Assembly: GCA_040904765.1 (NCBI GenBank)
Contig: JBBDST010000015.1
Location: forward strand, 1-45,579
DNA length: 45,579 bases
Reading direction: 5' to 3'
Source of the DNA: JBBDST01 sp040904765
Lineage (GTDB): Bacteria; Actinomycetota; Nitriliruptoria; Nitriliruptorales; Nitriliruptoraceae
The notes under the pieces are model-generated. The model was given only the letters and a program-made list of their open reading frames with translations. It had not been told where the DNA came from and made no database searches. Below are positions 18,379 through 26,873 of this stretch, in pieces (the first letter of the stretch is position 1; each line of letters begins with the position of its first letter). A program made the translations under genes and the position numbers.

Positions 18379-19409
18379 TTATCGAACTTGCACTGACTTT
18401 GGCGGCTGCAATCGTCGGTGCCTACATCGCATGGAAAATCCGGCTCCCGGGGGGCATGATTATCGGCTCCACGTTGACGACGGCTTTTATGGCGCTTGGC
18501 ATTAACGCAGACCCTTTGCCACCGCCTGTGCTGATCGTCTTGTTTGTGAAAGTGGGTGTGCTGTTAGGTCTGCTCGTGAATCGACGGAGTGTGCAAGTGC
18601 TGCGCCCCATGCTGATACCGGCGTTTGTGGCCAACATCGCCATGATTGCAATGGGCTGGGTGGTGATTGTCTTGCTGCGCTGGTGGGGGGTTGCACCGAT
18701 TGGAGATGTGTTAGCGACTGCTCCGGGGGCAATGACGGTGTTAGGCCCGGCAGCTGCACAGCTTGACCTTGACGCACCAACAGTCGCATTTTTTCATCTG
18801 GTAAGGGTCATTTTGACGTTGCTGTCGATTCCGTTGCTGCTGCGTTTTTTGCCGCGCGAAACGCGCAACACCCCGTCAGGCGTTGCCAGTGTTGCCGCCC
18901 CAGCCGCACCACCAATTTCGGTGCTGTTGCGTTGGATGCTCGTTATCGCCGGCGCGCTGGTAGGTGCTGCGATCGCTGAAATCAGCGGCATGGGTGGCGG
19001 GGTGATCTTCGGTGCGACGCTTGGTACTGCGGCCGTGATGCTGATGTTGCCAAATCCTGTACGGGCCCCACATTGGCTTGCGCCTTCGGTCCAGATTGGG
19101 ACCGGCTGGATGATCGGCTCACTGGTAACTCCTGAGAGTGTGGTGATAATTCCCCAGTCCGTCTTGCCGGCACTGTTCGCGGCCGTGTTTTTGATCAGCT
19201 TTGGCGTGGCAACCACATTTTTTATGCGGCTGGTTGGTGTCCACATGCGCGGTGACATTTTGGCGACCTCACCGGGCGCACCAGAAGTGTTTGCTGTGGT
19301 CGCAGCCGAACACGACGCTGACGCAATTCAGGTCGCAGCGTTTCAAACGCTTCGCATCCTCTTAGTGGTCGCGTCGCTACCAATCCTTTTAACCCTCATG
19401 CCAACCTGA
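18375..19409 (+). CDS. AbrB family membrane protein (two AbrB repeats)
   Basis: A 344-residue membrane protein with about ten hydrophobic segments built from two similar halves: IRLPGGMIIGSTLTTAF near residue 23 and ISGMGGGVIFGATLGTA near residue 205, the internal duplication of the AbrB (formerly 'putative ammonia monooxygenase') family. It is unrelated to the DNA-binding AbrB. Transport has been suggested for the family but not established. The GTG start overlaps the hydrolase stop codon, so the pair is likely co-translated. It ends 20 bases from the convergent rho gene. Confidence 0.88.
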   Translation: MIIELALTLAAAIVGAYIAWKIRLPGGMIIGSTLTTAFMALGINADPLPPPVLIVLFVKVGVLLGLLVNRRSVQVLRPMLIPAFVANIAMIAMGWVVIVLLRWWGVAPIGDVLATAPGAMTVLGPAAAQLDLDAPTVAFFHLVRVILTLLSIPLLLRFLPRETRNTPSGVASVAAPAAPPISVLLRWMLVIAGALVGAAIAEISGMGGGVIFGATLGTAAVMLMLPNPVRAPHWLAPSVQIGTGWMIGSLVTPESVVIIPQSVLPALFAAVFLISFGVATTFFMRLVGVHMRGDILATSPGAPEVFAVVAAEHDADAIQVAAFQTLRILLVVASLPILLTLMPT

Positions 19410-19429
19410 CAGCGTGCGACAAGGGTGGG

Positions 19430-20902
19430 TTATCGGCCCGCAAGTTGCGTCAACGCAGCAGATACCGAAGTGGTTTCGCGAAACGCTTGATGCATCTGAT
19501 CGATAGCATCCACTCGGTCAAGTCGGTGCAGTTCACGTTTTGCCTGATCGACGCGCTGCGAATCGCTTTCGTCACGCAGCACCGCACTATGTGACGCTTG
19601 TGATCGGATCGGGTCAACAGCCGGAAATGCCTGACGTGCCGCTGCGTCACGGTCAAGGTGCAGATGCACTGTGGCAACCACCCGCAATTCGTCGATCAGT
19701 AACCGATCCGAATCCAGGACACTGTCGTCACTCGCGGTCGCCAACAAGGTCAACGAACCACCTTCAGCAAAGCTCCGTGCGGCAGCAAAGAACCGTTTCG
19801 TGGCGGCCAGCGCTTGAAGGTCAAGTCCACCAACGTTGCGCGTGTTCAACGGCGCCGTTGCCTGGTATGCCCGGGTAAGCCGGGTAATCGAGTCCAGCAA
19901 CACAACCACATCATGACCACGTTCAACCAGACGTTTCGCCCGTTCCAGCGCAAGTTCAGCGATCTGTGTGTGGTCTTCTGGCGACTGCTCGCAAGTCGAG
20001 CCAACACTCATTTCGGGTGCGACAGTTAGCGCTTCGGGACGTTCGTCCAACAACAGCATCATGACAATCGTGTCAGGATGCTGTGCGGCAATTGTCGCAG
20101 CGATCTCGTGCAACACAGTTGTCTTGCCGGTGCCTGGCGCTCCAGTGATTAAACCGCGCTGGCCACGGGCCAGCGGCGCAAACGTGTCGATAAGCACAAG
20201 CGATTCGGGCGTGTCGCTCTGGGCGTCAAACGTGAACCGTTCTGCCGGCGCTACCACCGTCAGTTCCCCAAAATTTGGTCGTCGTGGTGGCAGTTCTTGT
20301 TGATCTAAGATGAAGTCTTCAACCTGATCGACGCGGGCCAGCGCCGGAAACTTATCGGTGTTCTTGTTGCGGCGAATCGGGCCTTTGACCCGGTCGCCAG
20401 GGCGCAGGTCAAGCCGGCGAACGACCGACTGTGACACGTATACGTCACGGGCGCCGGCAAGATAACCGGTTACCCGCAAAAACCCGTAGCCTTCAGGGAG
20501 CAGGTCAAGGATTCCTTCGCGCACTTCGACATCGTCGCTGTCGTCTTGCGTGTCAGTACGACGGCTGTCCCGTTGGTTGCTGTCGCCACGCGACGGGACT
20601 GATTCGGTGGTGCGTTGCCGTTGCCTGCCTTCACTGCGGGCCGGCACGTCTTGACGCTCGGCGGACTGCGAACCTGCATCGTCGTCGCTGTTTAGCTCAT
20701 GTTGGATGTCAGCTTCTGGCGACTGACGTTTTGGTGACGCGCCACCATTGTCCACTGGCTGTCCGGCAGCTACGTCTCCGGCGTCAACGATAAGCGCGAC
20801 TAAGTCGGCTTTCTTCATGCGTTGGAAACCTTCCAGGGAGAGGGCTTCCGCAATTGCGCGAAGTTCAGCAAGCGATTTTTTCGCCAGCGTGGTGCGGTCC
20901 AT
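19430..20902 (-). CDS. rho: transcription termination factor Rho
   Basis: Hexameric RNA helicase that ends transcription. The chosen start (ATG at 20902, AAGGA upstream) gives 490 residues beginning MDRTTLAKKSLAELRAIAE, the Rho N-terminal domain. A hydrophilic Asp/Arg/Gln/Ser-rich insert of about 100 residues follows, typical of high-GC Actinobacteria. Then come the RNA-binding domain (LPEGYGFLRVTGYLAGARDVYVS split by motif), Walker A GAPGTGKTT, Walker B VVVLLDSITRL and the Q-loop region. An upstream in-frame extension would overlap the aldolase gene and is not favoured. Confidence 0.96.
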   Translation of the reverse strand: MDRTTLAKKSLAELRAIAEALSLEGFQRMKKADLVALIVDAGDVAAGQPVDNGGASPKRQSPEADIQHELNSDDDAGSQSAERQDVPARSEGRQRQRTTESVPSRGDSNQRDSRRTDTQDDSDDVEVREGILDLLPEGYGFLRVTGYLAGARDVYVSQSVVRRLDLRPGDRVKGPIRRNKNTDKFPALARVDQVEDFILDQQELPPRRPNFGELTVVAPAERFTFDAQSDTPESLVLIDTFAPLARGQRGLITGAPGTGKTTVLHEIAATIAAQHPDTIVMMLLLDERPEALTVAPEMSVGSTCEQSPEDHTQIAELALERAKRLVERGHDVVVLLDSITRLTRAYQATAPLNTRNVGGLDLQALAATKRFFAAARSFAEGGSLTLLATASDDSVLDSDRLLIDELRVVATVHLHLDRDAAARQAFPAVDPIRSQASHSAVLRDESDSQRVDQAKRELHRLDRVDAIDQMHQAFRETTSVSAALTQLAGR

Positions 20903-20945
20903 AACGTGTCCTTGGCATGTCTTAGCGCGTACGCGCTTTGTCGCG

Positions 20946-21599
20946 TCAGCCTTGCGCTTTTTGATACGCGTCCCAGTCGGCAAGGAACCGCGCCAAACCG
21001 CTGTCTGTGAGCGGGTGTTTCACCATCTGGTGGAACACCGCGGTAGGGATGGTGGCAATGTCGGCGCCTGCTAACGCGGCCTGGGCCACATGCTGCGGTG
21101 AGCGTAGTGACGCGGCCAGCACCTCAGTGCCATATCCCTGAATATGAAAGATTGCACAGATTTCTTCGAGTAGCGCCATCCCGCCGTTGCTGATGTCATC
21201 CATACGTCCAAGAAAGGGGGACACGTACGTTGCGCCTGCTTTGGCAGCCAAGATGGCTTGGGATGCCGAGAAGCACAACGTCACGTTGGTCCGTACACCC
21301 CGGTCAGTCAGGGCAGCACAGGCAGCTAACCCGGCAGGAATCAACGGCAGTTTAATTACGACGTTCTCCGCAAGCTCGGTGAGTGCTGCAGCTTCAGCCA
21401 GCATCCCTTCGGTGTCAGTCGCGACGACTTCAGCGCTGACATCTCCGTCCACTTCAGCACAGATCTCACGGATCACCGCTTCAAAAGTGCGGCCTTCTTT
21501 CGCCGCCAACGTTGGGTTCGTCGTGACGCCATCAAGGACACCCCACGCGTTGATCTCCCGGATCTCGTCGATGTTGGCGGTGTCAAGAAACAGTTTCAC
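20946..21599 (-). CDS. fsa: fructose-6-phosphate aldolase / transaldolase-like protein
   Basis: A 217-residue member of the short (TalC/FSA) transaldolase subfamily. MKLFLDTANIDEIRE and DGVTTNPTLAAKEG open the TIM barrel; the Schiff-base lysine is in VVIKLPLIPAG near residue 86; SPFLGRMDD near residue 130 is also conserved. These proteins cleave fructose 6-phosphate or act as transaldolases; sequence alone does not decide. The start is GTG at 21599 with GGAG upstream. It precedes rho by 43 bases in the same direction. Confidence 0.9.
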   Translation of the reverse strand: MKLFLDTANIDEIREINAWGVLDGVTTNPTLAAKEGRTFEAVIREICAEVDGDVSAEVVATDTEGMLAEAAALTELAENVVIKLPLIPAGLAACAALTDRGVRTNVTLCFSASQAILAAKAGATYVSPFLGRMDDISNGGMALLEEICAIFHIQGYGTEVLAASLRSPQHVAQAALAGADIATIPTAVFHQMVKHPLTDSGLARFLADWDAYQKAQG

Positions 21600-21745
21600 G
21601 GGTTACTCCGGCTTTCTCAGCGTCACGAACGGACACTGCTCCTAGAAGTTTTCAGATGCGGGCACGCAGCAGTCACACACCACCAACGACAAGCCCCACA
21701 GGAAAGATCCGCAGACGCATTCACACGCTGCACGTGTGTCAGCCT

Positions 21746-21768
21746 AGCAACGGCGTTTCACCGTTGCT
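21746..21768 (-). terminator. stem-loop at the end of thrB, probable terminator
   Basis: A perfect 8-bp inverted repeat (AGCAACGG / CCGTTGCT, seven-base loop) begins at the last base of the thrB stop codon. A second small hairpin (CACACG / CGTGTG at 21722-21738) follows. Together they separate the threonine genes from the aldolase-rho unit. Confidence 0.55.
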
Positions 21769-22787
21769 CACCCAAACAGGCGCGTTAGCGTATTGTCGGG
21801 CAGAACACGGCGCGGACACTGCAAACAGGTTGGCGCTCCCGAGAATGCACATTTGCCGTCCGGGCATGCCACAGTCCCACGAAGGTCATAGGCGAACTGC
21901 TCGACCGTAAACCCGTGAGTCACGGCAGCTTGCGTCACAATTTCCGGTGGCGGCGCCGTTGCCGGCAACACCGCCGCCACCGTCGGACCTGCCCCAGAAA
22001 GCCAACTGTGCACACCGTTTTCGCGCAGTACATCAAGCAGTGCTGCAGAGGCTGGCATGACCGCGCGTCTGGCCGGTTCATGCACCACATCGCCTGCTGC
22101 ACGATGATCACCTGACCATGCGCCCGTAAACATGCCCAACACGTGGCCTGCACGCGACGCTTGCACGATCACTTGGGCGCGGGTGAACGTTTCTGGCAAC
22201 ACCCCTCGGGCTGCGTCAGTGCCTTGACGGTTCGCCGGCACGAGCGCGAGCACCCGCAGCGCCGGGTTTGGATTCACCCGACGGACAATTACTTCACCTG
22301 AATCGGCGACAGTGCAGGCAACAAAACCCCCAAGAATTGCCGGCGCAACATTGTCCGGATGACCTTCGATGCTGCTCGCTAACGTCACCAGTTCACGGTC
22401 ACCCACCGGCGTGTTCGTAACCGCACGGGCAATCGATAGGCCAGCAACAATTGCGGCCGAAGATGAGCCAAGCCCTCGTTCAAGCGGAATTTTGGCGGTC
22501 GCGACAAGACTGATTGCCGGGACGGGAACGTGATAGGTGTCACAAAACCGCACCACCGACTGCCAAATCAGATTGTCATCGCCACTTGGCAGTTCAACAT
22601 CAGCATCAACATAGGCAACCCGCGGCCCGCCCAAAACGGCAGTGCGGCTGCGCACAACGAGATGGCAGGCCAACGCCAAACCAAATGCATCAAAACCGGC
22701 CCCGAGGTTCGCCGACGTCGCCGGGACCTGCACGGTGGTATGAATGAGAGCTGACACCTCGGCGACATCCTCACCTGTAGACCCCAT
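21768..22787 (-). CDS. thrB: homoserine kinase
   Basis: A GHMP-family kinase that phosphorylates homoserine for threonine synthesis. From the ATG at 22787 it has 339 residues: VPATSANLGAGFDAFGLAL at the N-terminus, the ATP loop IPLERGLGSSSAAIVAG near residue 94, and a GAGPTVAAVLP motif near residue 270. An upstream open extension has no homology and overlaps the divergent gene. The C-terminus runs about 35 residues past the usual end and contains four cysteines (C-x4-C, then C-x2-C), which may bind a metal. It follows thrC in the pathway but is separated from it by a plus-strand gene. Confidence 0.93.
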   Translation of the reverse strand: MGSTGEDVAEVSALIHTTVQVPATSANLGAGFDAFGLALACHLVVRSRTAVLGGPRVAYVDADVELPSGDDNLIWQSVVRFCDTYHVPVPAISLVATAKIPLERGLGSSSAAIVAGLSIARAVTNTPVGDRELVTLASSIEGHPDNVAPAILGGFVACTVADSGEVIVRRVNPNPALRVLALVPANRQGTDAARGVLPETFTRAQVIVQASRAGHVLGMFTGAWSGDHRAAGDVVHEPARRAVMPASAALLDVLRENGVHSWLSGAGPTVAAVLPATAPPPEIVTQAAVTHGFTVEQFAYDLRGTVACPDGKCAFSGAPTCLQCPRRVLPDNTLTRLFG

Positions 22788-22887
22788 GAGCCTACCGTGC
22801 AACGATGCCCCGGTCTGACAGGTTACTGTGGCGCCGATTGAGACCGATGGGTAGGCAAACCTGCATGACGCAAACGAAAACGGTGCG

Positions 22888-23568
22888 ATGACTGATTCCA
22901 GCCCAACAAGCCAGCCCGCCACAATGGAGCTTTCATTTCGGATCGCCGTTGTGATCGCCGTGCTGCGCTATGTGATTCCGTTAGCTGCGGTACCGCTGAT
23001 TCCGTTCCTGCTAATTCACAACATCACGTTGCTGGTGCTGCTCCGACCTCAAAAAGAATTTCTTCTGTTTGGTGCCGGCCAGAGCCGCTATTTGGGTGAA
23101 CCAGAGCTCATCATGTTATTCGCGGCGTATCTTCCGTTAAGCGTGCTGCCCATTGCCGCGTTCTATGTGGTTGGCCGCCGCTACCGCCACGTCATCGGAA
23201 CCGATGGCGCACCCCGCTGGCTGACCCGAATTTTGCCGCCCAAGCAGCTCGATCTGGGCGTACGCATCATGGCCCGACGCGGCCCGCTGATCGCCATTCT
23301 TGGACGTCTCGCTGCCCTACCACCCACCATGCTGGCAGCTGCAGCAGGTTTGGCAGGAACGCCAATGCGCCGCTTTTTGGTTGCCGACCTCATCGGAGCA
23401 TTGGCGGCGTTTGCAATTATCGTGGCGGTCGGCTGGGGGCTAGGCAACGCCTATGCCGATGGAGCCGTATGGCTGACCGCAGCCGGTGTCGCCTTGTTTA
23501 TCGGCATGTTGACGGTACTGACCTACTGGCTGCGTGCCGAAGCGGACCGCAGTGAACCCACTATTTAA
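22888..23568 (+). CDS. DedA/VTT-domain membrane protein
   Basis: A 226-residue membrane protein with five or six hydrophobic segments. The segment with GRLAALPPTMLAAAAGLAG and then RRFLVADLIGA corresponds in layout to the conserved DedA/SNARE-associated (VTT) region, including a proline-containing re-entrant stretch, a glycine and an arginine. These proteins are linked to lipid flipping or membrane homeostasis. Divergent from thrB; its last eight bases overlap the end of thrC on the opposite strand. No clear Shine-Dalgarno for the ATG at 22888. Confidence 0.75.
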   Translation: MTDSSPTSQPATMELSFRIAVVIAVLRYVIPLAAVPLIPFLLIHNITLLVLLRPQKEFLLFGAGQSRYLGEPELIMLFAAYLPLSVLPIAAFYVVGRRYRHVIGTDGAPRWLTRILPPKQLDLGVRIMARRGPLIAILGRLAALPPTMLAAAAGLAGTPMRRFLVADLIGALAAFAIIVAVGWGLGNAYADGAVWLTAAGVALFIGMLTVLTYWLRAEADRSEPTI

Positions 23569-24658
23569 GGTCTAACGCGCCGGCTGCGGCATCAAGGTCG
23601 GCTGGGATAACGACTGGTGTGGCCGCACCCGAGATCGCCCATTCAGGGTCTTTTAAGCCGTGCCCGGTCAACACGCAAACCACCAGCGAACCCGGTTCAA
23701 GTTCGTGGGCGTGATGCAGTTGCAACAAGCCGGCAACCGACGCTGCCGACGCCAGTTCCGCAAACACGCCGGCGCGTGCAACTTGACGAAACGCCGCCAA
23801 AATTTCGCGATCGGTGACCGCGCGGATCGAACCGTTCGATTCGGCTGCAGCAGCCAGGGCATACTCCCATGACGCCGGATTGCCGATCCGAATCGCAGTT
23901 GCAATTGTCTGCGGTTTTTCGACCGGACTGCCTTGCACGATGGGTGCCGCACCAGCCGCTTGGAAACCACGCATGACCGGCAACGAAGCAATCAGGCCGT
24001 CGGCGTAGTATTCCTTGTAGCCGCGCCAATAGGCGGTGATGTTGCCGGCGTTTCCGACCGGCATAATGTGCACGTCTGGGGCACGCGAGAGTTGGTCGGC
24101 GATTTCAAATGCGCCCGAACGCTGCCCGTCAATACGGTAGGGGTTGACCGAGTTCACCAGTTCGACAGGGTACGTCTCGGCGAGTTGCCGGCAGATGGTG
24201 AGGGCCTGATCGAAGTTGCCTTCGATTTGGATGACGCGGGCGCCGTGTACGAGCGCCTGCGCCAATTTTCCGAGCGCAATCTTGCCTTTGGGAACGATTA
24301 CGCCTGCGGTCATGCCGGCTTTGGCAGCGTAGGCTGCTGCGGCAGCGGAAGTGTTGCCGGTGGATGCACAGATCACCGCTTCGGCCCCAGCTTCTTTCGC
24401 TTTCGTAATTGCCATCGTCATACCGCGATCTTTAAACGACCCGGTCGGGTTGGACCCGTCAAATTTGAGATGTACCTCACAGCCGGTGATTTCGGAGAGT
24501 TCTTCGGAAAAGATCAGCGGTGTGCCACCCTCACGCAACGTCACGATTGCAGTAGTCGGCGATACTGGCATGCGATCGCGATACTCCTCGATGATGCCCC
24601 GCCACACGTGCGGTTGCACGACACCTTGTTGCACTTTTAGATCAGTTGGTGCACTCAC
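23561..24658 (-). CDS. thrC: threonine synthase
   Basis: PLP-dependent conversion of O-phosphohomoserine to threonine. The 365-residue protein shows the cofactor lysine in GSNPTGSFKDRGM near residue 78, the phosphate-binding loop PVGNAGN near residue 202, and SANPxx-like NSVNPYR near residue 170. The length is that of the short class of threonine synthases typical of Actinobacteria. Its start overlaps the end of hom by four bases (ATGA), so the two are translationally coupled. Confidence 0.97.
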   Translation of the reverse strand: MSAPTDLKVQQGVVQPHVWRGIIEEYRDRMPVSPTTAIVTLREGGTPLIFSEELSEITGCEVHLKFDGSNPTGSFKDRGMTMAITKAKEAGAEAVICASTGNTSAAAAAYAAKAGMTAGVIVPKGKIALGKLAQALVHGARVIQIEGNFDQALTICRQLAETYPVELVNSVNPYRIDGQRSGAFEIADQLSRAPDVHIMPVGNAGNITAYWRGYKEYYADGLIASLPVMRGFQAAGAAPIVQGSPVEKPQTIATAIRIGNPASWEYALAAAAESNGSIRAVTDREILAAFRQVARAGVFAELASAASVAGLLQLHHAHELEPGSLVVCVLTGHGLKDPEWAISGAATPVVIPADLDAAAGALDLK

Positions 24659-25947
24659 GCGAACACCTCCGATTCGACCCGCATGACGCTAGCAACCCGA
24701 CGGATCCCCGACAGTTTTCGCAGCGCCTCGACAGTCATGCGTAACGACTGTTCTTGGGCACGGTGGGTGACGAGCACGAGTTGTGCGGAATCTTCGTGTC
24801 CTTCTTGCCAAACTTGTGCGATCGACACGTTGTGGTCACCAAAGCTGGTCGCCACGTCGGCCAGCACACCGGGTTGATCGTCGACATCGAGCAACACGTA
24901 GTACTGGGTGTGGAGCTGCCCGATCGGACGGATATTTGACGCGTGGAGTTGCAATTCTCGGGCGCCGCGGGCATTTTGCTGCAGGTTACGGGCCACATCG
25001 ATGATGTCACCAACCACGGCCGATGCAGTCGGCTCACCGCCGGCACCTTGACCGTAAAACATCAGATCGCCGGCAGCTTCAGCTTGCACAAAGATGGCAT
25101 TGAAGGCGCCGCGCACGCTGGCAAGCGGATGCGTCTTGGGTAAGAAGGTGGGATGCACCCGGACATCAATTTCGTCTTCGCAGCGGCTGGCAATCCCGAC
25201 CAGTTTGATCACATAGCCGAGCCGGTCAGCGACGGAAATGTCGGTTGCGTTCAGCTGTTCGATGCCTTCGGTGAACACATCATCGGCATGCACGGCCGTG
25301 TCGAACGCTAGGGACGCCAAAATGGCACATTTCGCGGCCGCGTCAGCACCGGATACGTCGGCGGTTGGGTCTGCTTCGGCGTACCCCAAGGCTTGCGCGT
25401 CTTTCAGCACCGTGCTGTAGTCGGCACCGTTTTCGGTCATCTGCGTCAAAATGAAGTTTGTGGTGCCGTTCAAGATTCCAACCACGCGGGTCACTCGGTC
25501 GCCCGCCAAGGATTCTTTTAACGGTTTGATGATCGGAATGGCGCCGGCTACCGCAGCCTCGTAGGCCAAATCGACTCCGGCTGATGCCGCCAAGCCATAC
25601 AGCTCATGCCCGTGCCGAGCCAGCAGGAGCTTATTGGCTGTCACGACCGGCTTGCCGCACTCAAGGGCCCGTTTGATCAGTGCACCAGCCGGCTCTTCTC
25701 CGCCAATCAATTCAACGACGATATCGATGTCATCCGCTTCAACGACACTCATTGCATCAGTGGTGAAGACATCGTCAGCGAGCGCCAAATTGCGTTGCCG
25801 AAAGACGTCACGCACCGCAATGCGGCTCACCGTGAGCTCAGCGCCGGTGCGGGCAGTGATCTCTTGTTGATGTTCCGTCAATAGCGACACGACTGCGCCA
25901 CCTACCGTGCCGCAGCCAAGAAGGCCGATCCGAACTGCATCTGCCAC
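24655..25947 (-). CDS. hom: homoserine dehydrogenase
   Basis: Reduces aspartate semialdehyde to homoserine. With GTG at 25947 as the start (AAGGA six bases upstream) the protein has 430 residues; an earlier GTG at 25977 would add ten. IGLLGCGTVGGAV is the nucleotide-binding loop, GILNGTTNFIL and the following GYAEADPTADVSG segment are catalytic-domain signatures. A C-terminal ACT domain (LDVDDQPGVLADVA onward) suggests feedback inhibition by threonine. Coupled to thrC by a four-base overlap. Confidence 0.96.
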   Translation of the reverse strand: MADAVRIGLLGCGTVGGAVVSLLTEHQQEITARTGAELTVSRIAVRDVFRQRNLALADDVFTTDAMSVVEADDIDIVVELIGGEEPAGALIKRALECGKPVVTANKLLLARHGHELYGLAASAGVDLAYEAAVAGAIPIIKPLKESLAGDRVTRVVGILNGTTNFILTQMTENGADYSTVLKDAQALGYAEADPTADVSGADAAAKCAILASLAFDTAVHADDVFTEGIEQLNATDISVADRLGYVIKLVGIASRCEDEIDVRVHPTFLPKTHPLASVRGAFNAIFVQAEAAGDLMFYGQGAGGEPTASAVVGDIIDVARNLQQNARGARELQLHASNIRPIGQLHTQYYVLLDVDDQPGVLADVATSFGDHNVSIAQVWQEGHEDSAQLVLVTHRAQEQSLRMTVEALRKLSGIRRVASVMRVESEVFA

Positions 25948-26012
25948 AACGTATCCTTGCCCTACTGTGGATATCACAAGCGTAGCGCTCGCCTGGCAGA
26001 TTCTCCCTGCCG

Positions 26013-26873
26013 CTAGGTCCGCTCAGCGGTGTATACGAGCGCATGTGGAGTGAATTCTTCGTGTTCAAGCAGCGTACGGGCAACAGTGCCGGTTGGCACT
26101 GACACCCCAAATCGCACTTTTGGTTCCTGGGTGTCATAACCGGCCAATGCTGCTGCCATCAGTGCCGTGCCGATACCGCAACGGCGGTGCGCTGGATGCA
26201 CGACCAGTGCATGCAGCGCGACGAGCCCTTGGCGGTCGTGGGTGGCGGCAATCCGGCCAACCGGGGTGCCGTAGCGGTACGCCACAAACACGCGGGCCCG
26301 TTTTGCTACGACATGTTCGCGCAGCACTGCAGTCGTTTCGGTGTATTCGCTGTCGTCGCGCGCCACATACTCGCTGACTTCACTGCCGCGCCGATACTTG
26401 TCAAGGACATCGGCGGCGAACCACATTCGGTCAAGAATCTGATCGGCCCCCACCGGCTGATCTGCCAACAGGCGGATGTCGCCGTTGACTCGGCCACGCG
26501 GCGGTGTTGCCTCTTTGAGATGCACCAGGGAGGTTTTTAGCGTGAAGTGCTGGTCGCGCAACCATGCCAGCACCGGTTCTGGTGCTTCGACATCTACTGG
26601 GTGTTCAAATCGCAGCCGGGTAGTGGCCGCACCGATCATGCCGATCGTGTCGGCAAAGCGTTTCACCCACACCGGGAGGGTTTGAACATCAGGGATGCCA
26701 ACCAGATCAAGCGTGTTGCCAAGCGTGTCGTTGGGATGTGACGGGGTGCGGACGATCACGTGGTCTCGGGTGTAGGTCACGACAGTCCGTGAACTCACAA
26801 CGACCCGCTGGACTGCCAAACCCATGCGGTCATCAAGACGTTGGACAGTCGGTGCATCGATGGGGTCGGTCAC
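26013..26873 (-). CDS. GNAT family N-acetyltransferase
   Basis: A 286-residue protein with a GNAT domain in the C-terminal half: VALHALVVHPAHRRCGIGTALM near residue 225 is motif A, with the R-x-x-G-x-G/A acetyl-CoA pyrophosphate loop. The N-terminal half (VIVRTPSHPNDTLGN and beyond) looks like the extra domain that precedes GNAT in a group of uncharacterised proteins. The substrate is unknown. The GTG start overlaps the stop of lysA (GTGA), so it is co-translated with lysine biosynthesis and lies between lysA and hom. Confidence 0.88.
   Translation of the reverse strand: MTDPIDAPTVQRLDDRMGLAVQRVVVSSRTVVTYTRDHVIVRTPSHPNDTLGNTLDLVGIPDVQTLPVWVKRFADTIGMIGAATTRLRFEHPVDVEAPEPVLAWLRDQHFTLKTSLVHLKEATPPRGRVNGDIRLLADQPVGADQILDRMWFAADVLDKYRRGSEVSEYVARDDSEYTETTAVLREHVVAKRARVFVAYRYGTPVGRIAATHDRQGLVALHALVVHPAHRRCGIGTALMAAALAGYDTQEPKVRFGVSVPTGTVARTLLEHEEFTPHALVYTAERT

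Noticed and set aside
20903..20983. N-terminal extension of Rho
   Set aside because: The extension overlaps the aldolase gene and lacks the Rho N-terminal signature, which begins at the internal ATG with its own ribosome site.
22788..22922. N-terminal extension of ThrB by 45 residues
   Set aside because: It overlaps the divergent DedA-like gene and precedes the conserved GHMP kinase start; the ATG at 22787 fits the family better.
23933..24640. Plus-strand open frame of 235 codons
   Set aside because: Antisense to thrC, whose motifs are unambiguous; no motif in the shadow frame.
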